Shown here piece after piece: positions 44,099-52,946 of a stretch of 64,000 bases of DNA (position 1 is its first letter; each line of letters begins with the position of its first letter). Both the position numbers and the translations under genes were made by a program. The notes beneath the pieces were generated by a model. That model saw nothing but the letters and a program-made list of their open reading frames with translations, was not told where the DNA came from and made no database searches. The stretch is from Stutzerimonas stutzeri. GTDB lineage: Bacteria > Pseudomonadota > Gammaproteobacteria > Pseudomonadales > Pseudomonadaceae. The stretch spans positions 546,001 through 610,000 of the forward strand of contig NZ_CP046902.1 in the NCBI RefSeq assembly GCF_009789555.1, written 5' to 3'.

Positions 44099-44140
44099 AT
44101 CGACCTCAGGATGATTGAGACAGCGCCGTGCCGCCGGGGC

Positions 44141-44887
44141 TCAGCGGCGCTCAGCGCGTTCCCGGCAAGCTCGGGCGAAGCCCTGAAACAGCGCCAGGTA
44201 ATGGGGGTTTTCGTGAACTTTCCACTCCGGATGCCATTGCACGCCGAGCGCGAAGCTTGCCGCCGCCTCGACGGAGAAGGCTTCGATCAGCCCGTCGGGT
44301 GCCAGGGCTTCGATGCGCAGCCCCTCGCCCAGGCGCTCGACACCCTGACCGTGCACCGAATTGACCTGGATGTGCGCCGGCAACCCCAGACGCTCCAGCA
44401 GCCCTCCGGGCTGTACATGCAACTCGTGGCTGAACCCGTACTGGATGTCGACTGGGTCTTCTGGCCGTTCACGGTGATCGGCGTAGGGTCCGGCCTCGTG
44501 CACGTTCTGGTGCAGGCTGCCGCCGAACGCCACGTTCATTTCCTGGAAACCGCGGCAAACACCGAACACCGGAATCCCGGCTTCGACCGCCGCGCGGATC
44601 AGCGGCAGCGTCAGCTGGTCGCGAGAAGGATCGTGATGCGTTCCCTCGGCACTGGCGGGACCCCCATAGCGGTGAGGCTCGACATTGGACGGCGAGCCGG
44701 TGAACAGCAGCCCGTCTACGCTATCGAGTAGCGCTGCCGGATCGATGAGTTCGCTGAGCGCCGGTATGACCAGCGGCAGACCCGCGATGGCGGCTGCGCG
44801 AAGGTACTTGTCCCCGGCGATATGGAAGCTGTGGTGGCCGATCTGCCTGGTACAGGCGCAAACGCCGATCAATGGCATGCGTGACAT
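44141..44887 (-). CDS. spuA: Gamma-glutamyl-GABA hydrolase (class I amidotransferase fold)
   Basis: The 248-residue enzyme has a PuuD/GAT-like triad: Cys111 in FGVCRGFQEMN, and His219 and Glu221 in GVQWHPEW. It releases GABA and glutamate at the end of the gamma-glutamylated putrescine route. ATG 44887 is chosen; an ATG at 44917 would add ten residues. It is the first gene of the spu operon and divergent from spuI. Confidence 0.93.
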   Translation of the reverse strand: MSRMPLIGVCACTRQIGHHSFHIAGDKYLRAAAIAGLPLVIPALSELIDPAALLDSVDGLLFTGSPSNVEPHRYGGPASAEGTHHDPSRDQLTLPLIRAAVEAGIPVFGVCRGFQEMNVAFGGSLHQNVHEAGPYADHRERPEDPVDIQYGFSHELHVQPGGLLERLGLPAHIQVNSVHGQGVERLGEGLRIEALAPDGLIEAFSVEAAASFALGVQWHPEWKVHENPHYLALFQGFARACRERAERR

Positions 44888-45139
44888 GGGATACTCGTCT
44901 TTCCGGATGGGGCTCATCGGAGAGTAGTCTTGTTCATTTTTATAGACAATAGCCGACCGAGTGACCTTCCGAAAGCGATCGAAGCGTCGATGTTTTTTTT
45001 TCGGCATTGCCCCAAAACCGGCCATTACGGGCTTACACGGGGCACTTTGAGGCGCTATTGACAGCGACTTGGCTTTCCGATTGACTCCAAGACATGTTGT
45101 CGGATGATTGAAATTTTTAACAATTAAGGTGTTTTCATC
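44888..45139. promoter_or_regulatory. Divergent spuA/spuI control region
   Basis: This 252-base AT-rich region lies between divergent polyamine genes. On the minus strand TATAAA (44943-44938) is a good -10 for spuA, though its -35 is weak. On the plus strand TTGAC occurs twice, at 45058-45062 and 45081-45085; TTGACT-N17-ATGATT (45081-45109) is a weak spuI promoter. TTAACAATTAAGGTG ends at the spuI leader and supplies the ribosome site. Confidence 0.5.
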
Positions 45140-46516
45140 ATGCTTCCGCCGCCGCGTGCCGTTCAGCTCAATGAAGCGAACGCGTTTCTTAAAGAACACC
45201 CGGAGGTCCAGTACATCGACCTGCTGATTGCAGACATGAACGGTGTCGTGCGAGGCAAGCGCATCGAGCGCGCCAGCCTGCACCGGGTGTATGAAAAGGG
45301 CATCAACCTCCCCGCCTCACTGTTCGCCCTCGACATCAATGGCATCACGGTGGAAAGCACCGGTCTGGGGATGGACATCGGCGATTCGGACCGGACCTGT
45401 TTTCCGATTCCCAATACGCTGAGCAACGAACCCTGGCAAAAGCGCCCTACCGCACAGTTGCTCATGACGATGCACGAGCGCGACGGCTCGCCGTTCTTCG
45501 CTGATCCTCGTGAGGTGCTGCGCCAGGTGGTGAGCAAGTTCGACGAACTGGGACTGACCATCTGCGCCGCCTTCGAACTCGAGTTCTACCTGATCGATCA
45601 GGAGAACGTGAACGGCCGCCCGCAACCGCCGCGCTCGCCGATTTCGGGCAAGCGGCCGCACTCCACCCAGGTCTATCTGATCGATGACCTCGACGAATAT
45701 GTCGACTGTCTGCAGGACGTCCTCGAGGGCGCCAAGGAACAGGGCATTCCCGCCGATGCCATCGTCAAGGAAAGCGCCCCGGCGCAATTCGAGGTCAACC
45801 TCCACCACGTCGCCGACCCGATCAAGGCCTGCGACTACGCGGTACTGCTCAAACGGCTGATCAAGAACATCGCGTACGACCACGAAATGGACACCACCTT
45901 CATGGCCAAGCCTTATCCGGGCCAGGCCGGCAATGGGTTGCACGTGCACATTTCGCTGCTGGACAAGAGCGGTAACAATATCTTCGCCACCGACAATCCG
46001 CTGGAAAGCGAAACGCTGCGTCATGCCATCGGCGGCATTCAGCAGACCATGGCCGCCTCGATGGCGTTTCTCTGCCCCAACGTCAACTCTTACCGCCGTT
46101 TCGGTGCGCAGTTCTACGTACCGAACGCGCCCTGCTGGGGCCTGGACAACCGCACCGTCGCACTGCGGGTCCCGACCGACAGCCCGGACGCCGTGCGCAT
46201 CGAGCACCGCGTCGCGGGGGCCGATGCCAATCCCTACCTGCTGCTGGCCAGCGTCCTTGCCGGCATCCATCACGGCCTGACCAACAAGATCGCACCGGAC
46301 GAGCCGATCGAGGGTAATTCCTACGAGCAGGTCGAACCGAGCCTGCCATCCAACCTGCGCGACGCCCTGCGCGAGCTGGATGACAGCGAAATCATGGCCC
46401 GCTACATCAGCCCGCAATACATCGATATCTTCGTGGCCTGCAAGGAAAGCGAACTGGAGGAGTTCGAGCATTCCATTTCCGATCTGGAATACAACTGGTA
46501 CCTGCACACCGTCTGA
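45140..46516 (+). CDS. spuI: Gamma-glutamylpolyamine synthetase (glutamine synthetase fold)
   Basis: The 458-residue enzyme has the glutamine-synthetase metal and ATP motifs (CAAFELEFYLID, VKESAPAQFEVNLHHV, GNGLHVHISLLDKSGNN, EHRVAGADANPYLLLASVLAG). In P. aeruginosa spuI lies divergent from spuABCDEFGH, exactly as here. Together with SpuB it starts gamma-glutamylation of polyamines. Confidence 0.93.
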   Translation: MLPPPRAVQLNEANAFLKEHPEVQYIDLLIADMNGVVRGKRIERASLHRVYEKGINLPASLFALDINGITVESTGLGMDIGDSDRTCFPIPNTLSNEPWQKRPTAQLLMTMHERDGSPFFADPREVLRQVVSKFDELGLTICAAFELEFYLIDQENVNGRPQPPRSPISGKRPHSTQVYLIDDLDEYVDCLQDVLEGAKEQGIPADAIVKESAPAQFEVNLHHVADPIKACDYAVLLKRLIKNIAYDHEMDTTFMAKPYPGQAGNGLHVHISLLDKSGNNIFATDNPLESETLRHAIGGIQQTMAASMAFLCPNVNSYRRFGAQFYVPNAPCWGLDNRTVALRVPTDSPDAVRIEHRVAGADANPYLLLASVLAGIHHGLTNKIAPDEPIEGNSYEQVEPSLPSNLRDALRELDDSEIMARYISPQYIDIFVACKESELEEFEHSISDLEYNWYLHTV

Positions 46517-46617
46517 TCGCCCCTCGGTAGGATGGCCCGGACGCACCTGACCGCACACGCCCCAGACAGGGCGGGCGCGGTCGATGCCATCCGAATGCCG
46601 ATTGCAACGGGACCTTC

Positions 46618-47298
46618 ATGTGGCTTCCAATAGCCACCATGAAAACACCCGACCGTTCCCCTCGTCCCGCGACCAGCCGCAAGCCCCGCGCCAGCAGTCA
46701 GGCCCGTATCGCTCAGATTCTTGCCGCCGCGCGCGAACGGCTGGCCGAGCAGGGCGTGGCCGGGCTTTCGATCTACAGCGTCGCTGAGCACGCTGGGATT
46801 CCGCCCTCCTCGGTCTATCACTTCTTTGCCAGCGTCCCGGCGCTGCTCACTGCGCTCACCGCCGACGTGCATGCCGCCTTTCGCGCCAGCCTCGAGCAAC
46901 CCGTCGACCATCAGGCACTGGGCAACTGGCGTGATCTGTCCCGACTGATCGAGGGACGGATGCTGGCGATCTATGACAACGACGCCGCCGCCCGACAGCT
47001 GATTCTCACCCAGCACGGCCTGACCGAGGTTACCCAGGCCGATCGCCAGCACGACATCGAACTCGGCGAACTGATGCGGGTCCTTTTTGTACGCCACTTC
47101 GAGCTGCCGCCACTGCCCGACGACATCGGCGTGTTCGCCCTCGCGCTGGAGCTAGGCGACCGGGTTTACGCGCGCTCCGTGCACCAGCACGGTTGCATTA
47201 CCCAGCGGATGGCAGAGGAAGGGATGCGGGTGTTCGATGCGTACCTGGGGCTGTACCTGCCGCCATTCCTGCCCAAACGCGTCCAGCCAGGCGACTGA
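46618..47298 (+). CDS. aguR: TetR-family regulator of agmatine genes
   Basis: The 226-residue protein has a TetR DNA-binding domain at about 30-78 (IAQILAAARERLAEQG, GLSIYSVAEHAGIPPSSVYHFFASVPALL) and an unrelated ligand-binding C-terminus. Position between spuI and aguBA matches P. aeruginosa aguR, which represses aguBA until agmatine or N-carbamoylputrescine is present. ATG 46618 has GGGA six bases upstream; ATG 46639 is an alternative. Likely targets are the paired elements at 47301-47373. Confidence 0.85.
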   Translation: MWLPIATMKTPDRSPRPATSRKPRASSQARIAQILAAARERLAEQGVAGLSIYSVAEHAGIPPSSVYHFFASVPALLTALTADVHAAFRASLEQPVDHQALGNWRDLSRLIEGRMLAIYDNDAAARQLILTQHGLTEVTQADRQHDIELGELMRVLFVRHFELPPLPDDIGVFALALELGDRVYARSVHQHGCITQRMAEEGMRVFDAYLGLYLPPFLPKRVQPGD

Positions 47299-47300
47299 CG

Positions 47301-47373
47301 GATACTTATCGGCAAGCCAGTCGTCAGGTCTGCCATGACGCACAAAATAATGCTTCAAATCCGGATAAGTATC
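47301..47373. promoter_or_regulatory. Paired inverted GATA/TATC elements before aguB
   Basis: GATACTTATC (47301-47310) and its exact reverse complement GATAAGTATC (47364-47373) are 53 bases apart. Each is itself a near-palindrome (GATA-NN-TATC), the shape of a TetR-type half-operator. AATAAT at 47346-47351 between them is a possible -10. They begin right after the aguR stop codon. Confidence 0.6.
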
Positions 47374-47433
47374 GAATAGATTTCGCAGCACCCGTGGCCG
47401 GGTTCACTTACGCCAGCATTCGCGAGGTTTTCA

Positions 47434-48312
<879 letters not shown>

Positions 48313-48450
48313 CCCGACCCTTGATCGGCAAAGGGTGCAGCCGTACGCCTCGTTGCGGCTGAATCCGTCGCGCTGTGGTCAGATAATCTGCCGCTGATGG
48401 CGCGATCGCATCCGGACCTCGACAACTGCTGCCTTTTCCCAGGTAATACG

Positions 48451-49587
48451 ATGACCACCCTGACCACGACCCCGCGTGCCGACGATTACCACATGCCCGC
48501 CGAATGGGCGCCGCACAGCCAGACCTGGATGGTCTGGCCTCAGCGTCCGGACAACTGGCGCGACCAGGGCACGCCGGCACAAGCGGCCTTTACCGCAGTG
48601 GCCAAGGCCATCGCGCGCTTCGAGCCGGTCACGGTCTGCGCGACCGCCGAGCAATACGTGGCCGCTCGCGAGCAGCTCGACGACCCACGCATTCGTTTGG
48701 TGGAAATGAGCAGCGACGACGCCTGGGTGCGTGACACCGGCCCGACCTTCGTGATCAACGGCAAGGGCGGGCTACGGGGCGTCGATTGGACGTTCAACGC
48801 CTGGGGCGGGCTCGATGGCGGACTGTACGAAGACTGGCAGCGCGACGACGAGGTGGCACGCAAGATTCTCGAAATCGAACGCTGCGACCGCTACCGCACC
48901 GAGGGCTTCGTGCTCGAGGGCGGTTCGATTCACGTCGATGGCGAAGGCACCTTGATCACTACCGAGCAATGCCTGCTCAATCGCAATCGCAACCCGCATC
49001 TGACGCGCGAGGCAATCGAAGCGGTACTGTCCGACTACCTGGCGATCGATAAGGTCATCTGGCTGCCGCTCGGCCTGTACAACGACGAAACCGACGGGCA
49101 TGTGGACAACTTCTGTTGCTTTGTCCGCCCCGGCGAGGTGCTGCTGGCCTGGACCGACGACCCGGACAACCCCAATTACGAGGCATGCCAGGCCGCCATG
49201 CGCGTGCTTGAACAGGCGCGTGATGCCTGGGACCGCCCGCTGCGGGTACACAAGATGCCGATTCCGGGCCCACTGCACGCCAGCGAAGCGGAATGCGCCG
49301 GTGTCGTGCCGCTGATAGGCAGCCAGCCGCGTGACCCCTCGATTCGCCTGGCCGGCAGCTACGTGAATTTTTTGATCGTCAACGACGGCATCATCGCGCC
49401 GTCCTTCGATGACCCGCTCGATGCCGAAGCCGAGCGCATTCTGGCGCAGCTCTTCCCGGACCATCAGGTGGTGATGGTGCCTGGCCGTGAAATCCTGCTC
49501 GGCGGCGGCAATATCCATTGCATCACCCAGCAGCAGCCGCTACCGGCTCAGCGCCAGGGCGCGAACCCGCAAAGAACGCGAGCGTGA
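48451..49587 (+). CDS. aguA: Agmatine deiminase
   Basis: The 378-residue guanidine-modifying enzyme has MPAEWAPHSQTWMVWP, SSDDAWVRDTGPTFV, NDETDGHVDNFCCF and the catalytic Cys357 in GGGNIHCITQQQP. It converts agmatine to N-carbamoylputrescine. ATG 48451 with AGGT upstream is chosen; the frame is open back to 48397. It follows aguB after 138 bases, the order aguR-aguB-aguA as in P. aeruginosa. Confidence 0.96.
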   Translation: MTTLTTTPRADDYHMPAEWAPHSQTWMVWPQRPDNWRDQGTPAQAAFTAVAKAIARFEPVTVCATAEQYVAAREQLDDPRIRLVEMSSDDAWVRDTGPTFVINGKGGLRGVDWTFNAWGGLDGGLYEDWQRDDEVARKILEIERCDRYRTEGFVLEGGSIHVDGEGTLITTEQCLLNRNRNPHLTREAIEAVLSDYLAIDKVIWLPLGLYNDETDGHVDNFCCFVRPGEVLLAWTDDPDNPNYEACQAAMRVLEQARDAWDRPLRVHKMPIPGPLHASEAECAGVVPLIGSQPRDPSIRLAGSYVNFLIVNDGIIAPSFDDPLDAEAERILAQLFPDHQVVMVPGREILLGGGNIHCITQQQPLPAQRQGANPQRTRA

Positions 49588-49659
49588 CGCAGCTGCCGTT
49601 GCCGGACATTGTCCGCCAGCGGCTGCGGCGCGCCGCTCGATCCATCGCCAGAATGGCTG

Positions 49660-50658
49660 CTAGCTGACGATCACCTGATTCTTGCCCAGGCGCTTGGCGG
49701 TATACATGGCGGCGTCGGCACGAGCGAAGAGCGCACTGAGGTCAGGATCGCTGGCCCGCAGGTAGGTCACCCCAAGGCTGATGGTGACGCCGAAGCGCTG
49801 GCCGTCCGGGCTGGTAAAGACCAGCCGCTGGATCTCGCGCTGGAGGCGGTCGGCGATCTGTTCGGCCAGGTCGGGCTGACAACCGGGCAGCAGCAAGGCG
49901 AACTCTTCGCCTCCGATGCGACCGAACAGATCCCCCCGGCGCAGCACGGACGAACCGCAATGCGCGACGCGTTGCAACACCTGATCGCCCACCTGGTGGC
50001 CATGGGTGTCGTTGATCCGCTTGAAGTCATCGATGTCCAGCAACTGAAACGCCAGCGGGCTGGCGTATTGCCGAGCACGGTCGAACTCGCGCTGGGCGCA
50101 TTCGAAGAAGTATCGGCGGTTGCTGCTCTGGGTCAGCACGTCGATGGTGGCCAGACGCTGCAATTCGCCTTCGAGCTGCTTTTTCTCCGTGATGTCCTCG
50201 GCGATCCCGACGATGATCGGCCCCCGCGAACTGTCCGCGTTGCGGGCGATGAAACATTTGTCGCTGAGCCAACGCAACTGCCCATCCGCGCGGATGATGC
50301 GGTACTCGCGCGCTTCGATGGCGCCCTTGTCGAGCACCTCGAGCATGCTCTGCTGGGCGTAAGCGAGGTCGTCCGGATAGATGCTGTTGCGCCATTCGCC
50401 GAAATCGGCCAGCAACAACGCGGCCGAGCGACCGAACACCTGCTCGTAGGCCGGGCTGACATAGATCATCTGCTGGGCCTGCCAATCGAAGGCCCACAGC
50501 ACCGCATTGACAGCCCCCATCAGGGTGCTGAACAGCTGCTCTCGTTCGCTCAGACGCTCGACTTCGGCGCGAGCGTGCAGCAGTGCCAACAGGGTTTGCG
50601 CCTCGGTCGGGGGAACGATGCCACCCCCCGATTCGCTTCGCTGGTTCACGGAATTCAT
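49660..50658 (-). CDS. PAS-GGDEF diguanylate cyclase
   Basis: The 332-residue protein has a PAS domain (about 45-160: VNAVLWAFDWQAQQMIYVSPAYEQVFG, ending GIAEDITEKKQ) and a GGDEF domain. The active site reads GGEEF at 249-253 and an inhibitory-site RxxD is at 240-243, five residues before it. It should make cyclic di-GMP and be feedback-inhibited. There are no membrane helices. It stands alone between aguA and the desaturase gene. Confidence 0.92.
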   Translation of the reverse strand: MNSVNQRSESGGGIVPPTEAQTLLALLHARAEVERLSEREQLFSTLMGAVNAVLWAFDWQAQQMIYVSPAYEQVFGRSAALLLADFGEWRNSIYPDDLAYAQQSMLEVLDKGAIEAREYRIIRADGQLRWLSDKCFIARNADSSRGPIIVGIAEDITEKKQLEGELQRLATIDVLTQSSNRRYFFECAQREFDRARQYASPLAFQLLDIDDFKRINDTHGHQVGDQVLQRVAHCGSSVLRRGDLFGRIGGEEFALLLPGCQPDLAEQIADRLQREIQRLVFTSPDGQRFGVTISLGVTYLRASDPDLSALFARADAAMYTAKRLGKNQVIVS

Positions 50659-50799
50659 ACCTGCGTTTCCAAATGGCGCCAGGCACCAGCGGAAACCCGC
50701 AGGGGCAGCTGTCGCGTAAGCACCAGAATGCCAATCAGAGAGTGCCGATCGAGCAAAGTTCCAGACGCCTCGCCCGGCGTCGGGCGCGTTGATCGAATA

Positions 50800-51990
50800 T
50801 CAGGCAAGCGCGACCGCAGGCTGCAGCGAATAGGTTCGCAGGTGCTCGGCGAACTCGCGTAGCGACTGGATCCCGCTGGCTTCGGCGTCCTGCACCCACT
50901 GCTTGATCGCCGCGAGCATCTCGTGCCCGTTGGCGCTGGTTCGGGTCCAGATCTGCTGCAAGGCCAGGCGCTGTTCGTAAATCACTCGCAACGACTGGCT
51001 CTGCTCCAGGATCGCCGCGATGCGGGCCTGCTGCTCGTGCTGTAACAAGCTCGGCTCGCGGGACAACAGTCGCTTGGCCCGGCGGAATTGATGGCGCATC
51101 GACGCATCGGCGCGTTCGAGTTCCAGGCGCACCAGCGGCTTGATAACCAATCTGCGGTACTGCGCCATGATCTGGAAGCGGTTGTTGAGAATCGCCATGG
51201 CGCTGTCCATGTCCAATTGGTGCTTGGGCTTGACGCGATGGGCGATGGGCGCGGTGCGGTTTACCTTGGCCAGGCCGAACAGGCTGAACAGCTTGATCCA
51301 GGCCCACCCCATGTCGAACTCCCAGGCGCGAACCGACAGCTTGGCCGAGTTCGGGTAGGTATGGTGATTGTTGTGCAGTTCTTCACCGCCGATGAGGATG
51401 CCCCAGGGCACCAGGTTGGTCGCCGCGTCGCGGCATTCGAAATTGCGATAGCCAACCGCATGCCCCAGCCCGTTGACCACCCCGGCGGCCCAGAGCGGTA
51501 TCCAGATCATCTGCACCGCCCAGACGGTAAGGCCGATCACGCCGAACAACGCGAGGTCGAGGCCAAGCATCAGCACGATGCCTAGGTTGGGGAAGCGCGA
51601 GTACAGGTTGCGCTCGATCCAGTCATCCGGGCAGTTCTTGCCGTAGATGCGAAGCGTTTCTTCGTTCTTGGCCTCTTCCATGTACAGCTCGGCGCCACGG
51701 CGCAGCACCGTGCCCAGCCCCTTTTGCACCGGGCTGTGAGGGTCGTCCGGCGTTTCGCATTTGGCGTGGTGCTTGCGGTGGATGGCCGTCCATTCGCGGG
51801 TATTCATCGCCGTGGTCAGCCACAGCCAGAACCGAAAGAAATGCTTGAGCCCGGCGTTCAGTTCGAGCGAGCGATGCGCGGAATAACGGTGAAGGTAGAC
51901 GGTGACGGCGACAATCGTCACGTGAGTCAGAAGCAGGGTGGCCGCGACCACTTCCCAGCTTGAGAGGTCGAGAAAACCGTTGTACCACAT
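50800..51990 (-). CDS. desB: Acyl-CoA delta-9 desaturase (DesB-like)
   Basis: The 396-residue membrane enzyme has the three His boxes HRYSAH (34-39), HRKHH (71-75) and HNNHH (206-210) of acyl-CoA desaturases, with an extra His in NGLGH177. The last ~120 residues form a predicted charged helix (MRHQFRRAKRLLSREPSLLQHEQQ onward). Length and composition match P. aeruginosa DesB, which introduces a double bond into exogenous acyl-CoA. The DesT regulator is not adjacent. ATG 51990 starts the conserved MWYNGFLDLSSWE. Confidence 0.88.
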   Translation of the reverse strand: MWYNGFLDLSSWEVVAATLLLTHVTIVAVTVYLHRYSAHRSLELNAGLKHFFRFWLWLTTAMNTREWTAIHRKHHAKCETPDDPHSPVQKGLGTVLRRGAELYMEEAKNEETLRIYGKNCPDDWIERNLYSRFPNLGIVLMLGLDLALFGVIGLTVWAVQMIWIPLWAAGVVNGLGHAVGYRNFECRDAATNLVPWGILIGGEELHNNHHTYPNSAKLSVRAWEFDMGWAWIKLFSLFGLAKVNRTAPIAHRVKPKHQLDMDSAMAILNNRFQIMAQYRRLVIKPLVRLELERADASMRHQFRRAKRLLSREPSLLQHEQQARIAAILEQSQSLRVIYEQRLALQQIWTRTSANGHEMLAAIKQWVQDAEASGIQSLREFAEHLRTYSLQPAVALA

Positions 51991-52519
51991 AGTGTTGCAG
52001 CCTCGCAGTGAAGATAACCATGGGCCGGCATCCGCCGACGCCCGACCATTATCTGCCTATGGCGGCGCTTTGCCGCACCCGCCCGTCGCGCAGGCCCGTA
52101 TTTTCAATGCCGCCTGTGACCGTTTGGCGGCCATCGAACGCTGCCGATGCGACACGCCATACGCCGCGCCCAGGGGCCAGGTATGTGCGACGGGCTCTAA
52201 TACGCGCGTTGTAGCCGCCGGGCGCGTGGGGATCGCGGCGGTCTCCGATTCGCGGTCAGGGTCCGGCGAGGTGCGCGCGCGGCACGCCAGGAAATTCTCG
52301 CCTGGAGGTGAAGTCGAACCCTGAGCGGCCAGTCGTCGATGTCCGAGCGTCACGCCGCGCTACCCGGCGCCAAGGGTCGGTGCTGTAGCAGCCGTTTCGT
52401 CAGGATTTGCGGGCGCCTCCAGCGGCCAGGCTATTTTTCGCGAGCGATGTGCCAGCAAGCCAACAAGCTGGCAAACTGCTTGTTTCGGACGCTCGAGAAA
52501 CAGTTGTCGGAGGTCTTGC
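51991..52519. other. 529-base gene-free region before the signalling operon
   Basis: No frame has protein character. A hairpin GCCAGC...GCTGGC is at 52451-52472 in a locally AT-richer segment, and GGAGGT (52509-52514) is the ribosome site of the following receiver gene. The divergent desB gene presumably also has its promoter here. I saw no clear -35/-10 pair. Confidence 0.5.
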
Positions 52520-52906
52520 ATGACCGAGCTGAAACGGATTCTGCACGTCGAGGACGACCCGTCCATCCAGGCCGTCGTCAAGGTCGCACTGGAGGCCATC
52601 GGCGGTTATCAAGTGCTGTCCTGCTCCTCCGGGCGGCAGGCGCTGGAAGAGGTCGAGCGGTTCGTGCCGCACTTCATTCTGCTCGATGTGATGATGCCCG
52701 GCATGGGCGGCACCGAGACCCTCACCAGGCTCGGCGAGCGGGTTGATCTGGCCCAGGTGCCGGTGGTTTTCATGACCGCCAAGGTCCAGCCGGGCGAGAT
52801 AGAGCATCTACGCAAACTCGGTGCACGCGACGTGATCGTCAAGCCTTTCGATCCGATGCGCCTGGCCAGCCAGATACAGGCCATCTGGGACGCCGGCGGC
52901 GCCTAG
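52520..52906 (+). CDS. Single-domain response regulator (first of three)
   Basis: The 128-residue CheY-like receiver has the acidic pair in LHVEDDPSIQ, phosphoacceptor Asp56 in ILLDVMMPG, Thr in VVFMTAK and Lys in VKPFDPMRLA, so it looks fully active. No output domain is attached. It is followed 40 bases later by a GAF/PAS kinase gene and is clearly related (shared RILHVED.PSIQ and KPFDP.RLA) to the receiver encoded at 55346-55735. Confidence 0.92.
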   Translation: MTELKRILHVEDDPSIQAVVKVALEAIGGYQVLSCSSGRQALEEVERFVPHFILLDVMMPGMGGTETLTRLGERVDLAQVPVVFMTAKVQPGEIEHLRKLGARDVIVKPFDPMRLASQIQAIWDAGGA

Positions 52907-52946
52907 CCGCCGCCCAGCCCTCAACCCAGCGAGACAGGAACGCCAG

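Noticed and set aside
42695..44731. 678-codon plus-strand frame opposite spuB and spuA
   Set aside because: It spans two well-supported minus-strand enzymes and their intergenic gap; composition is mirror-like and no domain is visible.
47152..47391. 79-codon minus-strand frame with natural-looking residues (DTYPDLKHYF)
   Set aside because: Half lies antisense to aguR and the striking part is created by the two GATA/TATC repeats; no ribosome site or relative is recognised.
50771..50786. CGCCCG-GCGT-CGGGCG hairpin after desB
   Set aside because: No T run on the minus strand; too weak for a terminator call.
51938..52324. 128-codon plus-strand frame before the signalling operon
   Set aside because: It starts antisense to desB, has Arg/Ala/Gly-rich shadow composition and no ribosome site.
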